From an uncultured Massilia sp. (GTDB taxonomy: Bacteria; Pseudomonadota; Gammaproteobacteria; Burkholderiales; Burkholderiaceae): DNA of 25,725 nucleotides. Within the stretch, counting starts at the first letter, position 1, and each line of letters starts with the position of its first letter. The notes under the pieces are model-generated. The model made no database searches and was not told the DNA's origin. It saw only the letters and a program-made list of their open reading frames with translations. Location: positions 1 to 25,725 of the forward strand of contig CAMPHU010000049.1 of assembly GCA_946886065.1 (NCBI GenBank). Reading direction: 5' to 3'. A program made the position numbers and the translations under genes. This document shows, in pieces, positions 1 to 7,743 of this stretch.

Positions 1-433
1 GCTGGGCCGGGAATTCGTAGCGGAAGCCGACGCCGTCGTCGTAGATGCGGAACACGATGTCGAGGCGGCGCTTGCCCTTGTTCTTCTGCTCGACCGCGAC
101 GCGCAGCTCGCGGTAGCGGTTGCGCACGAACTGGCGCTCGCCCCAGGGCTGCTCCCAGGTGCTGTCATGCTCGCTGAGCTTCTGCTCGCGCAGGCTGAAG
201 CCGCCGTCGAGCTTCTGTGCGTTCGCCAGGTTGAAGCCCAGGCGCGACAGGCCGATGACTTCCTTGCCGCGCCGCTTGACCGCGTAGCCCAGCTTGCCGC
301 CGCCGTCGATCTGGACTTCGACGCCGATCACCTTGTCGGGCGATTCGGCGCTGGCGATGATCTGTTGCGCCCAAGCAGGCTGGGCTAGCGTGAAAGTTGC
401 CGCCAGGACGGTGGCAATGCCGCGTAAACGCAT
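1..433 (-). CDS. Glycoside hydrolase family 97 (alpha-glucosidase-like), N-terminal part, runs off the left edge
   Basis: About 144 N-terminal residues are visible and the frame stays open to base 1, so the gene is cut by the window edge. It begins with a Sec signal peptide (MRLRG, a hydrophobic stretch, then PAWA before QQ, cleavage expected after residue 22). What follows matches the N-terminal beta-sandwich domain of GH97: SPDKVIGVEVQIDGGGKLGY, then a WEQPWGERQFVRNRY stretch near residue 100 and FRIYDDGVGFRYEFP near 130. GH97 enzymes are periplasmic or outer-membrane exo-acting alpha-glucosidases or alpha-galactosidases, usually in maltodextrin or other glycan loci. The catalytic domain is not visible, so the substrate cannot be given. 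The ATG at 431-433 is chosen because AGGAGA lies 7 nt upstream and the signal peptide starts there. A longer reading in another frame across 165-494 is not the gene. Confidence 0.85.
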   Translation of the reverse strand, partial: MRLRGIATVLAATFTLAQPAWAQQIIASAESPDKVIGVEVQIDGGGKLGYAVKRRGKEVIGLSRLGFNLANAQKLDGGFSLREQKLSEHDSTWEQPWGERQFVRNRYRELRVAVEQKNKGKRRLDIVFRIYDDGVGFRYEFPAQ

Positions 434-463
434 GCGCGAGTCTCCTCATGATTATGTGTCGAA

Positions 464-528
464 GTAGTAAAACTACCTCACTTTTGATGACCACGCTCGC
501 GGACGATGGAAATTTGTAGCACGACTAC
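464..528. promoter_or_regulatory. Two related 13-bp palindromes, candidate paired operator of the GH97 gene
   Basis: GTAGTAAAACTAC at 464-476 is a perfect interrupted palindrome (GTAGT-AAA-ACTAC). GTAGCACGACTAC at 516-528 has the same outer GTAG/CTAC arms with one mismatch inside. Their starts are 52 bp apart, close to five helical turns, so a dimeric or tetrameric regulator could bind both on one face of the DNA. The nearer copy lies 31-43 bp upstream of the GH97 start codon. Regulation by a LacI-type sugar repressor is inference; no regulator gene is in the window. Confidence 0.4.
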
Positions 529-544
529 CCAAAACGGGACAATA

Positions 545-646
545 AGAGCGCCTAACAAAACCCTCAGGGCAAGGAGCAGCGTCGAAGACAGTATCTAGGA
601 CGGCAAGACGATGCAACGCAGCCATGAGGGTTTTGTCAGGCGCTCT
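545..646. repeat. MITE-like element with 26-bp terminal inverted repeats
   Basis: The arms at 545-570 and 621-646 are reverse complements at 24 of 26 positions, beginning AGAGCGCCT and ending AGGCGCTCT. They enclose about 50 bp that contain no coding frame. The element sits in the intergenic region between the GH97 gene and the divergent antiporter, ending 80 bp before the antiporter start. I see no clear target-site duplication. It may be a non-autonomous transposable element, a dispersed hairpin repeat or a strong RNA hairpin. Only one copy is visible here, so its status as a repeat family is inferred from structure. Confidence 0.6.
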
Positions 647-726
647 AAGTCTGCGGATTGCGTGCGTCTGTGTACAAAAGCCGGGCGCAGCTCCCGGTAG
701 ACTGGGTCCTTTCAAATCCGCCTCTC

Positions 727-2037
727 ATGACGGAGACCATATTGCAGAATTTTCAATGGTTTATCCTGGTCGGCGCCTTGATGGTCGCGCGCGGACTATG
801 GGGGCACACGGTCGCCAGGCTGCCGTTTACCTCCGCCACGATCTACCTGGCGATCGGACTGCTGCTTGGGCCGCTGGTATTGAACCTGTTCGTGTTCGAT
901 CCTCTCAACGAAGCCGAAGTAATCGAACCGATCGCCGAAATCGCCGTCCTCATCTCCTTGTTTTCTGCCGGCATCAAAATGCCCGTGCCATTCAGCTTGT
1001 CGCGCTGGATGCCCGCGATCAGGCTTGCCTGGCTCGCCATGAGCTTGTCGGTCGTCTGCATCGCCGGCTTCGGCTGGCTGGTGCTGGGATTGCCCTTGGG
1101 CGCCGCGATCCTGCTCGGCGCCATCCTGGCGCCGACCGATCCGGTGCTTGCCACCGATGTCCAGGTACGCCATGCGGGCGACAAGGATCCGCTGCGCTTC
1201 ACCCTCACCTGCGAGGCGGGGCTGAACGATGGGAGCGCCTTTCCTTTCGTGATGCTGGGACTCGGCCTGCTCGGCCTGCACGAACTGGGAACGCTCGGAT
1301 CGCGCTGGCTGCTGGTCGACGTCTTGTGGGCGACTATCGGCGGCCTGGCCATCGGCGCCGGCTGCGGCGCGGCGCTGGCCTATCTCAGCGCGGCGCTGCG
1401 CAAGCGTATTGCCAAGCACGAAGTGCTGGATGACCTGCTCGGCCTGGGGCTGATCGGCTTGTCCTACGGCTGTGCCTTGTCCGTGCAAACCTATGGATTC
1501 CTGGCGGTGTTCGCCGCCGGCGTGGCCTTGCGCCAGACCGAACTGAGGCTGATCCATGCGCCGACCGATGGCGAAGGTTTGCTGGAGCCGCAAGCGGACG
1601 AAGCGCACGCACCGGCGGCCGTGCCGCCGGAGCCGACCGTCAGCGGCGGCGCGCTGGTCTTCAAGGAACACCTGGAGCGCCTGTCGGAACTCACGCTCGT
1701 GCTGCTGCTGGGCGGCGCGGCCGCATGGACTCTTGCGGACTGGCGGCCATGGGCGCTCGCGCTGTTCGTGCTCGTCATCGCCCGTCCTGCAAGCGTGGTC
1801 GCCAGCATGGCCGGCGCCGGCATCGGCGGACGCGCCACCGCCATCGCGGCCTGGTTCGGGGTGCGCGGCATCGGCTCGATCTACTACCTGAGCTATTCCA
1901 TCAACCACGGGCTGCCGCCTTCGATCGCGCGCGACCTGATCAACGCCACCCTGTCCGTCGTCATCCTGTCGATTGTCCTGCATGGCGCCAGCGTCACGCC
2001 GCTGCTGAACCGTTTCTGGCGCGATCCCGCCCGCTGA
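727..2037 (+). CDS. Cation:proton antiporter, CPA1/NhaP-like
   Basis: A 436-residue polytopic inner-membrane protein with about 12 predicted hydrophobic segments. It resembles the CPA1 sodium(potassium)/proton exchangers that help set cytoplasmic pH and salt balance. Family signatures are the GAILAPTDPVLATDVQ segment, in which Asp138 is the expected ion-binding acid, the EAGLNDG motif (Glu163 to Gly169), and the C-terminal WFGVRGIGSIYYL motif. A hydrophilic, Ala/Pro/Glu-rich loop near residues 280-310 separates the last helices. I chose ATG 727 because it gives a compact N-terminus just before the first helix. The TTG at 658 in the same frame would add 23 polar residues. No good Shine-Dalgarno sequence precedes 727, so the start is less certain. 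It converges with the small gene at 2039. The transported ion cannot be told from sequence. Confidence 0.88.
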   Translation: MTETILQNFQWFILVGALMVARGLWGHTVARLPFTSATIYLAIGLLLGPLVLNLFVFDPLNEAEVIEPIAEIAVLISLFSAGIKMPVPFSLSRWMPAIRLAWLAMSLSVVCIAGFGWLVLGLPLGAAILLGAILAPTDPVLATDVQVRHAGDKDPLRFTLTCEAGLNDGSAFPFVMLGLGLLGLHELGTLGSRWLLVDVLWATIGGLAIGAGCGAALAYLSAALRKRIAKHEVLDDLLGLGLIGLSYGCALSVQTYGFLAVFAAGVALRQTELRLIHAPTDGEGLLEPQADEAHAPAAVPPEPTVSGGALVFKEHLERLSELTLVLLLGGAAAWTLADWRPWALALFVLVIARPASVVASMAGAGIGGRATAIAAWFGVRGIGSIYYLSYSINHGLPPSIARDLINATLSVVILSIVLHGASVTPLLNRFWRDPAR

Positions 2038-2038
2038 A

Positions 2039-2353
2039 CTAGCGGGTGCGCACCTCGGCCACGCCGTGGGTGATGCAGGCGCGCAGCACGTTCTCGAGGA
2101 AACGCACGGCTTCGCCCTGCGACAGGCCGGCCGGCAGCAAGCGTGCCAGCGCCGCTTCCTCGCTCACGCGGTCGAGGCCGAATGCGATCGCGCGCGAGAT
2201 GTCGCGCGCCTTTCTTCCATCGCTATTGTATAAAGCGTCGTACACGCCGACCTCCTCCCACAGCGGCACCAGGCCGGGAGTGGTGCTGTCCTCGAAGACG
2301 ACGGCGGGCGGCATGCCCTCGTCCTCGCGCAGGAGCTGGAATACAAAGCTCAT
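2039..2353 (-). CDS. Small conserved-looking protein of unknown function
   Basis: A 104-residue soluble protein (MSFVFQLLREDEG...) with no signal peptide, membrane segment or motif that I recognise. The composition is mildly acidic in the N-terminal half, and the second half (RAIAFGLDRVSEEAALARLL) looks helical. AAAGGAGG lies only 2 nt before the ATG at 2354-2356 but 5 nt before the adjacent ATG at 2351-2353, so the second ATG is the better start. The gene begins 40 bp after glcF on the same strand and could be a distal member of the glc operon, but it shares nothing visible with glycolate metabolism. Its stop is one base from that of the convergent antiporter. Confidence 0.65.
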   Translation of the reverse strand: MSFVFQLLREDEGMPPAVVFEDSTTPGLVPLWEEVGVYDALYNSDGRKARDISRAIAFGLDRVSEEAALARLLPAGLSQGEAVRFLENVLRACITHGVAEVRTR

Positions 2354-2393
2354 CATGGCCTCCTTTCAAAACAGGCCGCGATGCTAACACGCG

Positions 2394-3614
2394 TCAGGAA
2401 AGCGCGCGGTCGAGCAGTTCGATCCAGTGCGTGACCGGCTTGTCGGTCCCGGATTGCAGGTGGGTCAGGCAGCCGATGTTGGCCGACACGATCTCCTCTG
2501 CCCCGGTGGCGGCCAGGCTGGCCAGCTTGCGGTCGCGCAGTTCGTGCGCGATCTCCGGATGCAAGACCGAATAAGTGCCGGCCGAGCCGCAGCACAGGTG
2601 GTTGTCGCCGCACAGCACCACGTCGACGCCGGCCGCGTGCAGCACGCCCTCGACCTTGCCGCGGATCTGCTGGCCGTGCTGCAGGGTGCACGGCGGATGA
2701 TAGGCAACCCGCTTATGGATGCGGCCTTTCAGCCTGGCGGCCAGTTCGTCCTGGAAGGCCGGCATGATCTCCGACAGGTCTTTGGTCATGGCCGAGATGC
2801 GTTGGGCCTTGGCCGCATAGGCCTCGTCGTGCGCCAGCAGGTGGCCGTACTCCTTGACGGTGACGCCGCAGCCGGAAGCGGTCATGACGATGGCTTCGAC
2901 CTGATCCACGTAGGGCCACCAGGCGTCGATGTTGCGGCGCATGTCGTCCAGCCCGGCGGCCTGGTCGTTCAGGTGATAGCGCACCGCGCCGCAGCAGCCG
3001 GCCTTCGGGGCCACGATCAGCTGCACGCCGAGCGCATCGAGCACCCGCGCCGTCGCCGCATTGATGTTCGGCGCCATCGCCGGCTGTACGCAGCCGTCCA
3101 GCACCAGCATCTTGCGCGCGTGCGTGCGGCTCGGCCAGCGCCCCGCCGCGCGCGCCGGCTGCAGCTTGTCCTGCAAGTCCTTCGACAGCAGCGGCCGTAG
3201 CGCCTGCCCCGTCCTGAAGGCCGGCTTGAACAAGCCCGTGCGCGGCAGGAATTCCTTGAGCGTGGTGCGCTTGAGCTTGTCCTTGAAGGGACGCGCCACG
3301 CGCTCTTCCACCACGCGGCGGCCGATGTCGACCAGGCGGCCGTACTTCACGCCCGACGGGCAGGTGGTTTCGCAGTTGCGGCAGGTGAGGCAGCGATCCA
3401 GGTGCAGCTGGGTCTTGCGGGTGGGCTCGGCGCCTTCCAGCACCTGCTTGATCAGGTAGATGCGTCCGCGCGGGCCATCCAGCTCGTCGCCCAGCAGCTG
3501 GTAGGTCGGGCAGGTGGCGGTGCAGAAGCCGCAGTGCACGCAGGCGCGCAGGATCGCTTCGGCTTCCTCGCCCTCGCGCGTGCCCTTGATGAAATCGGCG
3601 AGATTGGTTTGCAT
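2394..3614 (-). CDS. glcF: Glycolate oxidase iron-sulfur subunit GlcF
   Basis: This 406-residue protein carries electrons from the flavoprotein subunits GlcD and GlcE of membrane-associated glycolate oxidase (glycolate to glyoxylate). Two ferredoxin-type 4Fe-4S motifs are clear: Cys25, 28, 31, 35 ([12 protein letters not shown]) and Cys75, 78, 81, 85 ([12 protein letters not shown]). Two CCG-domain cysteine clusters follow, at residues 207-209 (GCCGAVRYH) and 341-343 (CCGSAGTYS), as in heterodisulfide-reductase-like electron-transfer subunits. Length and domain order are typical for GlcF. Its ATG follows the glcE stop by one base, which implies translational coupling. It is the third gene of the glcD-glcE-glcF order. 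Confidence 0.96.
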   Translation of the reverse strand: MQTNLADFIKGTREGEEAEAILRACVHCGFCTATCPTYQLLGDELDGPRGRIYLIKQVLEGAEPTRKTQLHLDRCLTCRNCETTCPSGVKYGRLVDIGRRVVEERVARPFKDKLKRTTLKEFLPRTGLFKPAFRTGQALRPLLSKDLQDKLQPARAAGRWPSRTHARKMLVLDGCVQPAMAPNINAATARVLDALGVQLIVAPKAGCCGAVRYHLNDQAAGLDDMRRNIDAWWPYVDQVEAIVMTASGCGVTVKEYGHLLAHDEAYAAKAQRISAMTKDLSEIMPAFQDELAARLKGRIHKRVAYHPPCTLQHGQQIRGKVEGVLHAAGVDVVLCGDNHLCCGSAGTYSVLHPEIAHELRDRKLASLAATGAEEIVSANIGCLTHLQSGTDKPVTHWIELLDRALS

Positions 3615-3615
3615 G

Positions 3616-4671
3616 TCAGTACATCCGTCCCGGGTTGAACACGTTCGACGGATCGAAAGAGGCCTTCAGGCGTTCGTGGATCCTGGCCAGCGCCGGCTGC
3701 AGGGGCTGGAACACGCCCACGCTCTTGTCGCCGCCGCAGAACAGGGTCGCGTGGCCGCCGCAGGCGCTCACGGTGCGGCGAATCGCCTCGGCGCTGTCCG
3801 CGTCGCCCCCGGCGCGCAGCCAGCGCTGGGCTCCGCCCCATTCGATCATCTGGGATCCGCCGAGCACGATGGCGCCCGTCGTCGAGGGCACCGACAAGCG
3901 CCACAGCGCGCCCTCGCCCGCGAAGAAGGGATGGCGCTGCTCGCGCAGGCTGGCCCAGAACGGCCCGCAATCGTTCATGACTTCGCCGCCCAGCGAGCGC
4001 ACGGCGGCGTCGACCGCCGCCTGGGCGCCGGACAGGCGCAGCGCCAGCACGCCGTCGTGCCAGCAGCTGCTCGAGATCGGCAGCGGCTGGCCGCCCCATT
4101 CGTTGAGCTTGCGGATGGCGTCGATCTCGCTCATGCGGAAGCGCAGCGTGGTCTCGGCGAAGGGGCGCGGCAGCACCTTGACCGAAATCTCCACCAGCAC
4201 GCCCAGCGTGCCGAGCGAACCGGCCAGCAGGCGCGAGACATCGTAGCCTGCCACGTTCTTCATCACCTGGCCGCCGAAGCCCAGCACCTCGCCCCTCCCG
4301 TCCAGCAGCCTGGCGCCAAGCACGAAATCGCGCACGGCGCCGCTCGCGGCGCGGCGCGGGCCGGACAGCCCTGCCGCGATGGCGCCGCCGAGGGTCGCGT
4401 CCGAGCCGAAGTGCGGCGGCTCGAAGGCCAGCATCTGATTGCGCTCGGCCAGCACGGCCTCGATCTCGCGCAGCGGCGTGCCGCAGCGCGCGGTGATCAC
4501 GAGTTCCGTCGGCTCGTAATCGACGATGCCTGCGTGGCCGCGCGTGTCGAGGATTTCGCCCTCCAGGCGCTGGCCGTACCAGTCCTTGGTGCCGCCGCCG
4601 CGGATGCGCAGCTTCTGGCCCCTGCCGGCTGCTTCCCGTACGCGCTCCTGTAATTGTTCGATCGACTGCAT
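3616..4671 (-). CDS. glcE: Glycolate oxidase FAD-binding subunit GlcE
   Basis: A 351-residue FAD-linked oxidase subunit, one of the two flavoproteins of the GlcDEF complex. The FAD-binding PCMH fold is seen in [10 protein letters not shown] (near residue 23), [20 protein letters not shown] (near residue 80) and [21 protein letters not shown] shorter C-terminal region ends in [13 protein letters not shown], the family's usual terminus. GlcE is characteristically shorter than GlcD, as here. The ATG at 4669-4671 is the natural start because sequence upstream in this frame lies in the end of glcD and resembles nothing. It starts 26 bp after glcD and its stop is one base from the glcF start, consistent with one transcript. 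Confidence 0.94.
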   Translation of the reverse strand: MQSIEQLQERVREAAGRGQKLRIRGGGTKDWYGQRLEGEILDTRGHAGIVDYEPTELVITARCGTPLREIEAVLAERNQMLAFEPPHFGSDATLGGAIAAGLSGPRRAASGAVRDFVLGARLLDGRGEVLGFGGQVMKNVAGYDVSRLLAGSLGTLGVLVEISVKVLPRPFAETTLRFRMSEIDAIRKLNEWGGQPLPISSSCWHDGVLALRLSGAQAAVDAAVRSLGGEVMNDCGPFWASLREQRHPFFAGEGALWRLSVPSTTGAIVLGGSQMIEWGGAQRWLRAGGDADSAEAIRRTVSACGGHATLFCGGDKSVGVFQPLQPALARIHERLKASFDPSNVFNPGRMY

Positions 4672-4697
4672 GGATGGTTCTTTCAGAAACGCGGCCG

Positions 4698-6179
4698 TTA
4701 AAAACGAGGAAGGTCCGGGAACGGGACGTCGCCGCCATGGACGTGCAGCTTGCCGAATTCGGCGCAGCGGTGCGGCGTGGGAATCGCCTTGTCCGGGTTG
4801 AGCAGCATGAACGGATCGAAGGCGCGCTTGACGTCGAAGAAGGCATCCAGCTCCTTGCGCCCGAACTGCACGCACATGGAATTGATCTTCTCCATGCCCA
4901 CCCCATGCTCGCCGGTGATGGTGCCGCCCACTTCCACGCACAGCGCCAGGATGGCGGCGCCGAAGGCTTCGGCGCGCTCGAATTCGCCCGGCTGATTGGC
5001 GTCGAACAGGATCAGCGGATGCATGTTGCCGTCGCCCGCGTGGAACACGTTGGCGCAGCGCAGGCCGAAGGTCTGCTCCATCTTCTCGATGTCCGACAGC
5101 ACCCGCGCCAGCTGCTTGCGCGGGATGGTGCCGTCCATGCAGTAGTAGTCGGGCGAGATGCGCCCCGCCGCCGGGAAGGCGTTCTTGCGCCCCGACCAGA
5201 AGCGCACGCGCTCGGCCTCGCTCTGCGACACGGCGATGGCCGTCGCGCCGGCTTGTTCCAGCACGGCGCTCATGCGTTCGATTTCCTCGGCCACCTCCAG
5301 GGCGGTGCCATCCGCCTCGCACAGCAGGATGGCGGCGGCGTCCTGGTCGTAGCCGGCCTTCACGAAGGGCTCGACCATGCGCACCGAGGTGCGGTCCATC
5401 ATTTCCAGCCCGGCCGGGATAATGCCGGCCGCGATCACGTTGGCCACCGCGTTGCCGGCGGTGATCACGTCGTCGAAGGAGGCCATGATGACCTGGGCCA
5501 CGGCGGGCCTGGGCACCAGCTTGACGGTCACTTCGGTGACGATGCCGAGCATGCCTTCCGAGCCGATGAACACGGCCAGCAGGTCCAGGCCCGGCGCGTC
5601 CAGGCTCCCGCCGCCCAGCTCGACGATGTCGCCGTCGATGGTGGCCACGCGCACGCGCAGCACGTTATGGACCGTCAGGCCGTACTTGAGGCAGTGCACG
5701 CCGCCCGAGTTCTCGGCCACGTTGCCGCCGATGGTGCAGGCGATCTGCGAGGACGGGTCGGGCGCGTAATACAGGCCGAAGGGGGCCGCCGCTTCCGAGA
5801 TCGCCAGGTTGCGCACGCCCGGCTGCACCACGGCGGTGCGCGAATACGCGTCGACGCGCTCGATGCGGTTCATGCGCGCGGTCGAGATCACCACGCCGTC
5901 CGCGATCGGCAGCGCCCCGCCCGACAGGCCGGTGCCGGCGCCGCGCGGGACGATGGGCACGCCGAGCTCGCGGCACACGTTCATAATCGCCAGCACCTCG
6001 GCTTCGCTGGAAGGGAGGGTGACGATCAGGGGCAGCTGGCGGTAGGCGGCCAGGCCGTCGCATTCGTACGGCCGGGTATCTTCGGGATCGGACAGCACGC
6101 GGCCGTCGGGAAGCCGCTCACGCAGGGCGCGGGCGACCTGCTGCCGTCGTTCGGCGTGGTGGGAAATGGGGGCGGACAT
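4698..6179 (-). CDS. glcD: Glycolate oxidase catalytic FAD subunit GlcD
   Basis: A 493-residue FAD-linked oxidase, the first gene of the operon, and the subunit expected to oxidise glycolate (or D-lactate in related enzymes). The FAD-binding PCMH domain shows VPRGAGTGLSGGALP near residue 77 and CTIGGNVAENSGGVHCLKYG. The C-terminal FAD-oxidase domain shows HAGDGNMHP and TGEHGVGMEK. Length matches GlcD, and the adjacent glcE and glcF make this assignment much stronger than a stand-alone D-lactate dehydrogenase. The start at 6177-6179 leaves only 81 bp to the divergent cobalamin adenosyltransferase, so both promoters must share this short interval. No GlcC-type regulator lies in the window. Confidence 0.95.
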   Translation of the reverse strand: MSAPISHHAERRQQVARALRERLPDGRVLSDPEDTRPYECDGLAAYRQLPLIVTLPSSEAEVLAIMNVCRELGVPIVPRGAGTGLSGGALPIADGVVISTARMNRIERVDAYSRTAVVQPGVRNLAISEAAAPFGLYYAPDPSSQIACTIGGNVAENSGGVHCLKYGLTVHNVLRVRVATIDGDIVELGGGSLDAPGLDLLAVFIGSEGMLGIVTEVTVKLVPRPAVAQVIMASFDDVITAGNAVANVIAAGIIPAGLEMMDRTSVRMVEPFVKAGYDQDAAAILLCEADGTALEVAEEIERMSAVLEQAGATAIAVSQSEAERVRFWSGRKNAFPAAGRISPDYYCMDGTIPRKQLARVLSDIEKMEQTFGLRCANVFHAGDGNMHPLILFDANQPGEFERAEAFGAAILALCVEVGGTITGEHGVGMEKINSMCVQFGRKELDAFFDVKRAFDPFMLLNPDKAIPTPHRCAEFGKLHVHGGDVPFPDLPRF

Positions 6180-6260
6180 AGTCTGATTGTAAGCACAATT
6201 GCTGCGATTTGTCGTATGCTCGGCCTATCGTTTTTTTAACACTGTACATTACAAATCATC

Positions 6261-6815
6261 ATGGGCAATCGACTTTCTAAAATCGCGACGCGTACCGGCG
6301 ACGACGGCAGCACCGGGCTGGGTGACGGCAGCCGTACCGGCAAGGACAGCGCGCGCATCCAGGCGCTCGGCGAGGTGGACGAGCTGAACTCCTTCGTCGG
6401 CCTGCTGCTGTGCGAGGAAATGCCGGCGGACCTGCGCGAAGAGCTGGTTTCGATCCAGCACGACCTGTTCGACCTGGGCGGCGAGCTGTGCATCCCGGGC
6501 TACCAGATGATCAAGGAAGAGCATGTGGCGCGCCTGGACGGCCTGCTGGAGAAGTACAACGCCGACCTGCCGGTCCTGAAGGAATTCATCCTGCCGGCCG
6601 GCTCGCGCGCCGCCGCCACCGCCCACGTGTGCCGCACCGTGTGCCGCCGCGCCGAGCGCGCCATCGTGGCGCTGTCGAAGGCCGAGGAGATCCACGCTCA
6701 TCCGCGTCAATACGTGAACCGCCTGTCGGACCTGATGTTCGTGCTGGCGCGCGTGCTGAACCGCTTCGCCGGCGGCTCGGACGTGCTGTGGCAGCACGAG
6801 CGCAAGCGCGGTTGA
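6261..6815 (+). CDS. ATP:cob(I)alamin adenosyltransferase, PduO/MMAB type
   Basis: A 184-residue cytoplasmic enzyme that transfers the 5'-deoxyadenosyl group of ATP to cob(I)alamin to form coenzyme B12. The ATP-binding N-terminus TRTGDDGSTGLGDG (residues 10-23) and ARIQALGEVDELNS (31-44) are diagnostic of the PduO family. CRRAERAIVAL (near 128-138) and YVNRLSDLMFVLAR (151-164) are the conserved C-terminal helices that carry catalytic Arg and Asn residues. Length is normal. ATG 6261 is the start because the conserved motif follows within ten residues. It diverges from glcD and is followed 37 bp later by the 2OG oxygenase. No other cobalamin gene is nearby, so it probably serves salvage or general cofactor supply. 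Confidence 0.94.
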   Translation: MGNRLSKIATRTGDDGSTGLGDGSRTGKDSARIQALGEVDELNSFVGLLLCEEMPADLREELVSIQHDLFDLGGELCIPGYQMIKEEHVARLDGLLEKYNADLPVLKEFILPAGSRAAATAHVCRTVCRRAERAIVALSKAEEIHAHPRQYVNRLSDLMFVLARVLNRFAGGSDVLWQHERKRG

Positions 6816-6852
6816 GATTAACAACTAAAAAATCGATACGGAGACAGCAGCG

Positions 6853-7551
6853 GTGGATGACTTTATCGGCGTATATGACGGTGCCCTGAGCCCGGAGCAG
6901 TGCGACGCGCTGGTGGCGCGTTTCGACGCCAGCGACAAGGTGGGGCGCGGACGCACCGGCCAGGGCGTGGACGTGGAAAAGAAGGACAGCTACGACATCA
7001 CGATCACCCAGTTCCCCGAGTGGAACGACGTGAGCGGGCTGCTGCTGCAGACCATGTCGCGGCATTTGGAAGCGTACATCGACCGCTACCGCATGCTGGT
7101 GATGGGCTCGCTCTCCCCTACCCTGGCCCATCCGCAGACCGGCAAGCCGACGGCGCTGTCGATGGAGAACTTCGATGAGGTGGGCAAGCCGCATATCGAG
7201 GAGCTGATGCGCACGCTCTACCGGCCGGGCACGATCAACCTGCAAAAGTACCTGAAGGGCTCGGGCGGGTATCACCACTGGCATTCGGAGATCTACCCGC
7301 AGAATGCGTCGTGCGAGACGCTGCACCGGGTGCTGCTGTGGCAGTTCTACCTGAACGATGTGGAGGAAGGCGGGGAAACCGAGTTCCTCTACCAGCAACG
7401 CAAGGTGGCGCCGAAGAAGGGCCGGCTCGTCATTGCGCCGGCGGGGTTCACGCACACGCACAAGGGGCATGTGCCGACGAGCGGGGACAAGTATATTGCG
7501 ACGTCGTGGATTTTGTATCAGCGGGCGGAGACGTTGTTTGGCAAGGCTTGA
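6853..7551 (+). CDS. 2OG-Fe(II) oxygenase family protein (prolyl-4-hydroxylase-like fold)
   Basis: A 232-residue soluble protein whose C-terminal half shows the double-stranded beta-helix pattern of iron/2-oxoglutarate oxygenases. The metal site appears to be His144-Ser-Glu146 (in YHHWHSEIY) with a distal His in THTHKGHVP (most likely His203), and Lys213 (SGDKYIATSW) in the place of the 2OG-binding basic residue. The FYLNDVEEGGETEF stretch is typical of prolyl-4-hydroxylase-like members. The HxE rather than the common HxD motif is notable. The start is GTG 6853, with CGGAGAC about 9 nt upstream; an ATG does not occur in a suitable place. The substrate is unknown. It may share a transcript with the adenosyltransferase upstream, with which it has no obvious biochemical link. 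Confidence 0.82.
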   Translation: MDDFIGVYDGALSPEQCDALVARFDASDKVGRGRTGQGVDVEKKDSYDITITQFPEWNDVSGLLLQTMSRHLEAYIDRYRMLVMGSLSPTLAHPQTGKPTALSMENFDEVGKPHIEELMRTLYRPGTINLQKYLKGSGGYHHWHSEIYPQNASCETLHRVLLWQFYLNDVEEGGETEFLYQQRKVAPKKGRLVIAPAGFTHTHKGHVPTSGDKYIATSWILYQRAETLFGKA

Positions 7552-7587
7552 ACAGACGCGCCCCCATTTTGCCCGCCACCTCCAGCA

Positions 7588-7671
7588 CGTCTTTCCCGCG
7601 AAGGCGGGGATCCAGGTTCATGTGCGTAGCCACTCACGCAAACCTGGGTTCCCGCCTTCGCGGGAATGACG
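7588..7671. repeat. REP-like paired inverted repeat
   Basis: The arms at 7588-7618 and 7641-7671 are reverse complements at 28 of 31 positions, with a core TTCCCGCGAAGGCGGG in the left arm and CCCGCCTTCGCGGGAA in the right. Each arm is itself partly palindromic. Related half-units occur at 20363-20398 and at the right window edge (25707 on), so this is a dispersed repeat family. It lies after the 2OG oxygenase gene. Confidence 0.8.
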
Positions 7672-7689
7672 TATTAAAGCAAACAATAG

Positions 7690-7724
7690 AAAAGGGGTTC
7701 CGGCTTGCGCACAGAACCCCTTTT
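7690..7724. terminator. Bidirectional Rho-independent terminator
   Basis: An 11-bp perfect stem, AAAAGGGGTTC at 7690-7700 pairing with GAACCCCTTTT at 7714-7724, closes a 13-nt loop. Read on the plus strand it ends in TTTTT and serves the 2OG oxygenase transcript. Read on the minus strand it ends in TTTT and serves dxs, whose stop is 20 bp away. Confidence 0.8.
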
Positions 7725-7743
7725 TGCATCTCGACGCTAACTG

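Noticed and set aside
165..494. A 109-codon minus-strand frame at the left edge
   Set aside because: It overlaps the GH97 gene in another frame; the GH97 frame has a signal peptide, a ribosome binding site and family motifs.
796..1983. A 395-codon minus-strand frame opposite the antiporter
   Set aside because: Its composition is rich in Gln, Arg, Asp and Gly without hydrophobic structure, and it lies fully inside a clear membrane-protein gene on the other strand.
4674..6239. A 521-codon plus-strand frame opposite glcD
   Set aside because: It covers a certain glcD gene, has shadow composition (His/Gly/Ala/Arg rich) and no motif.
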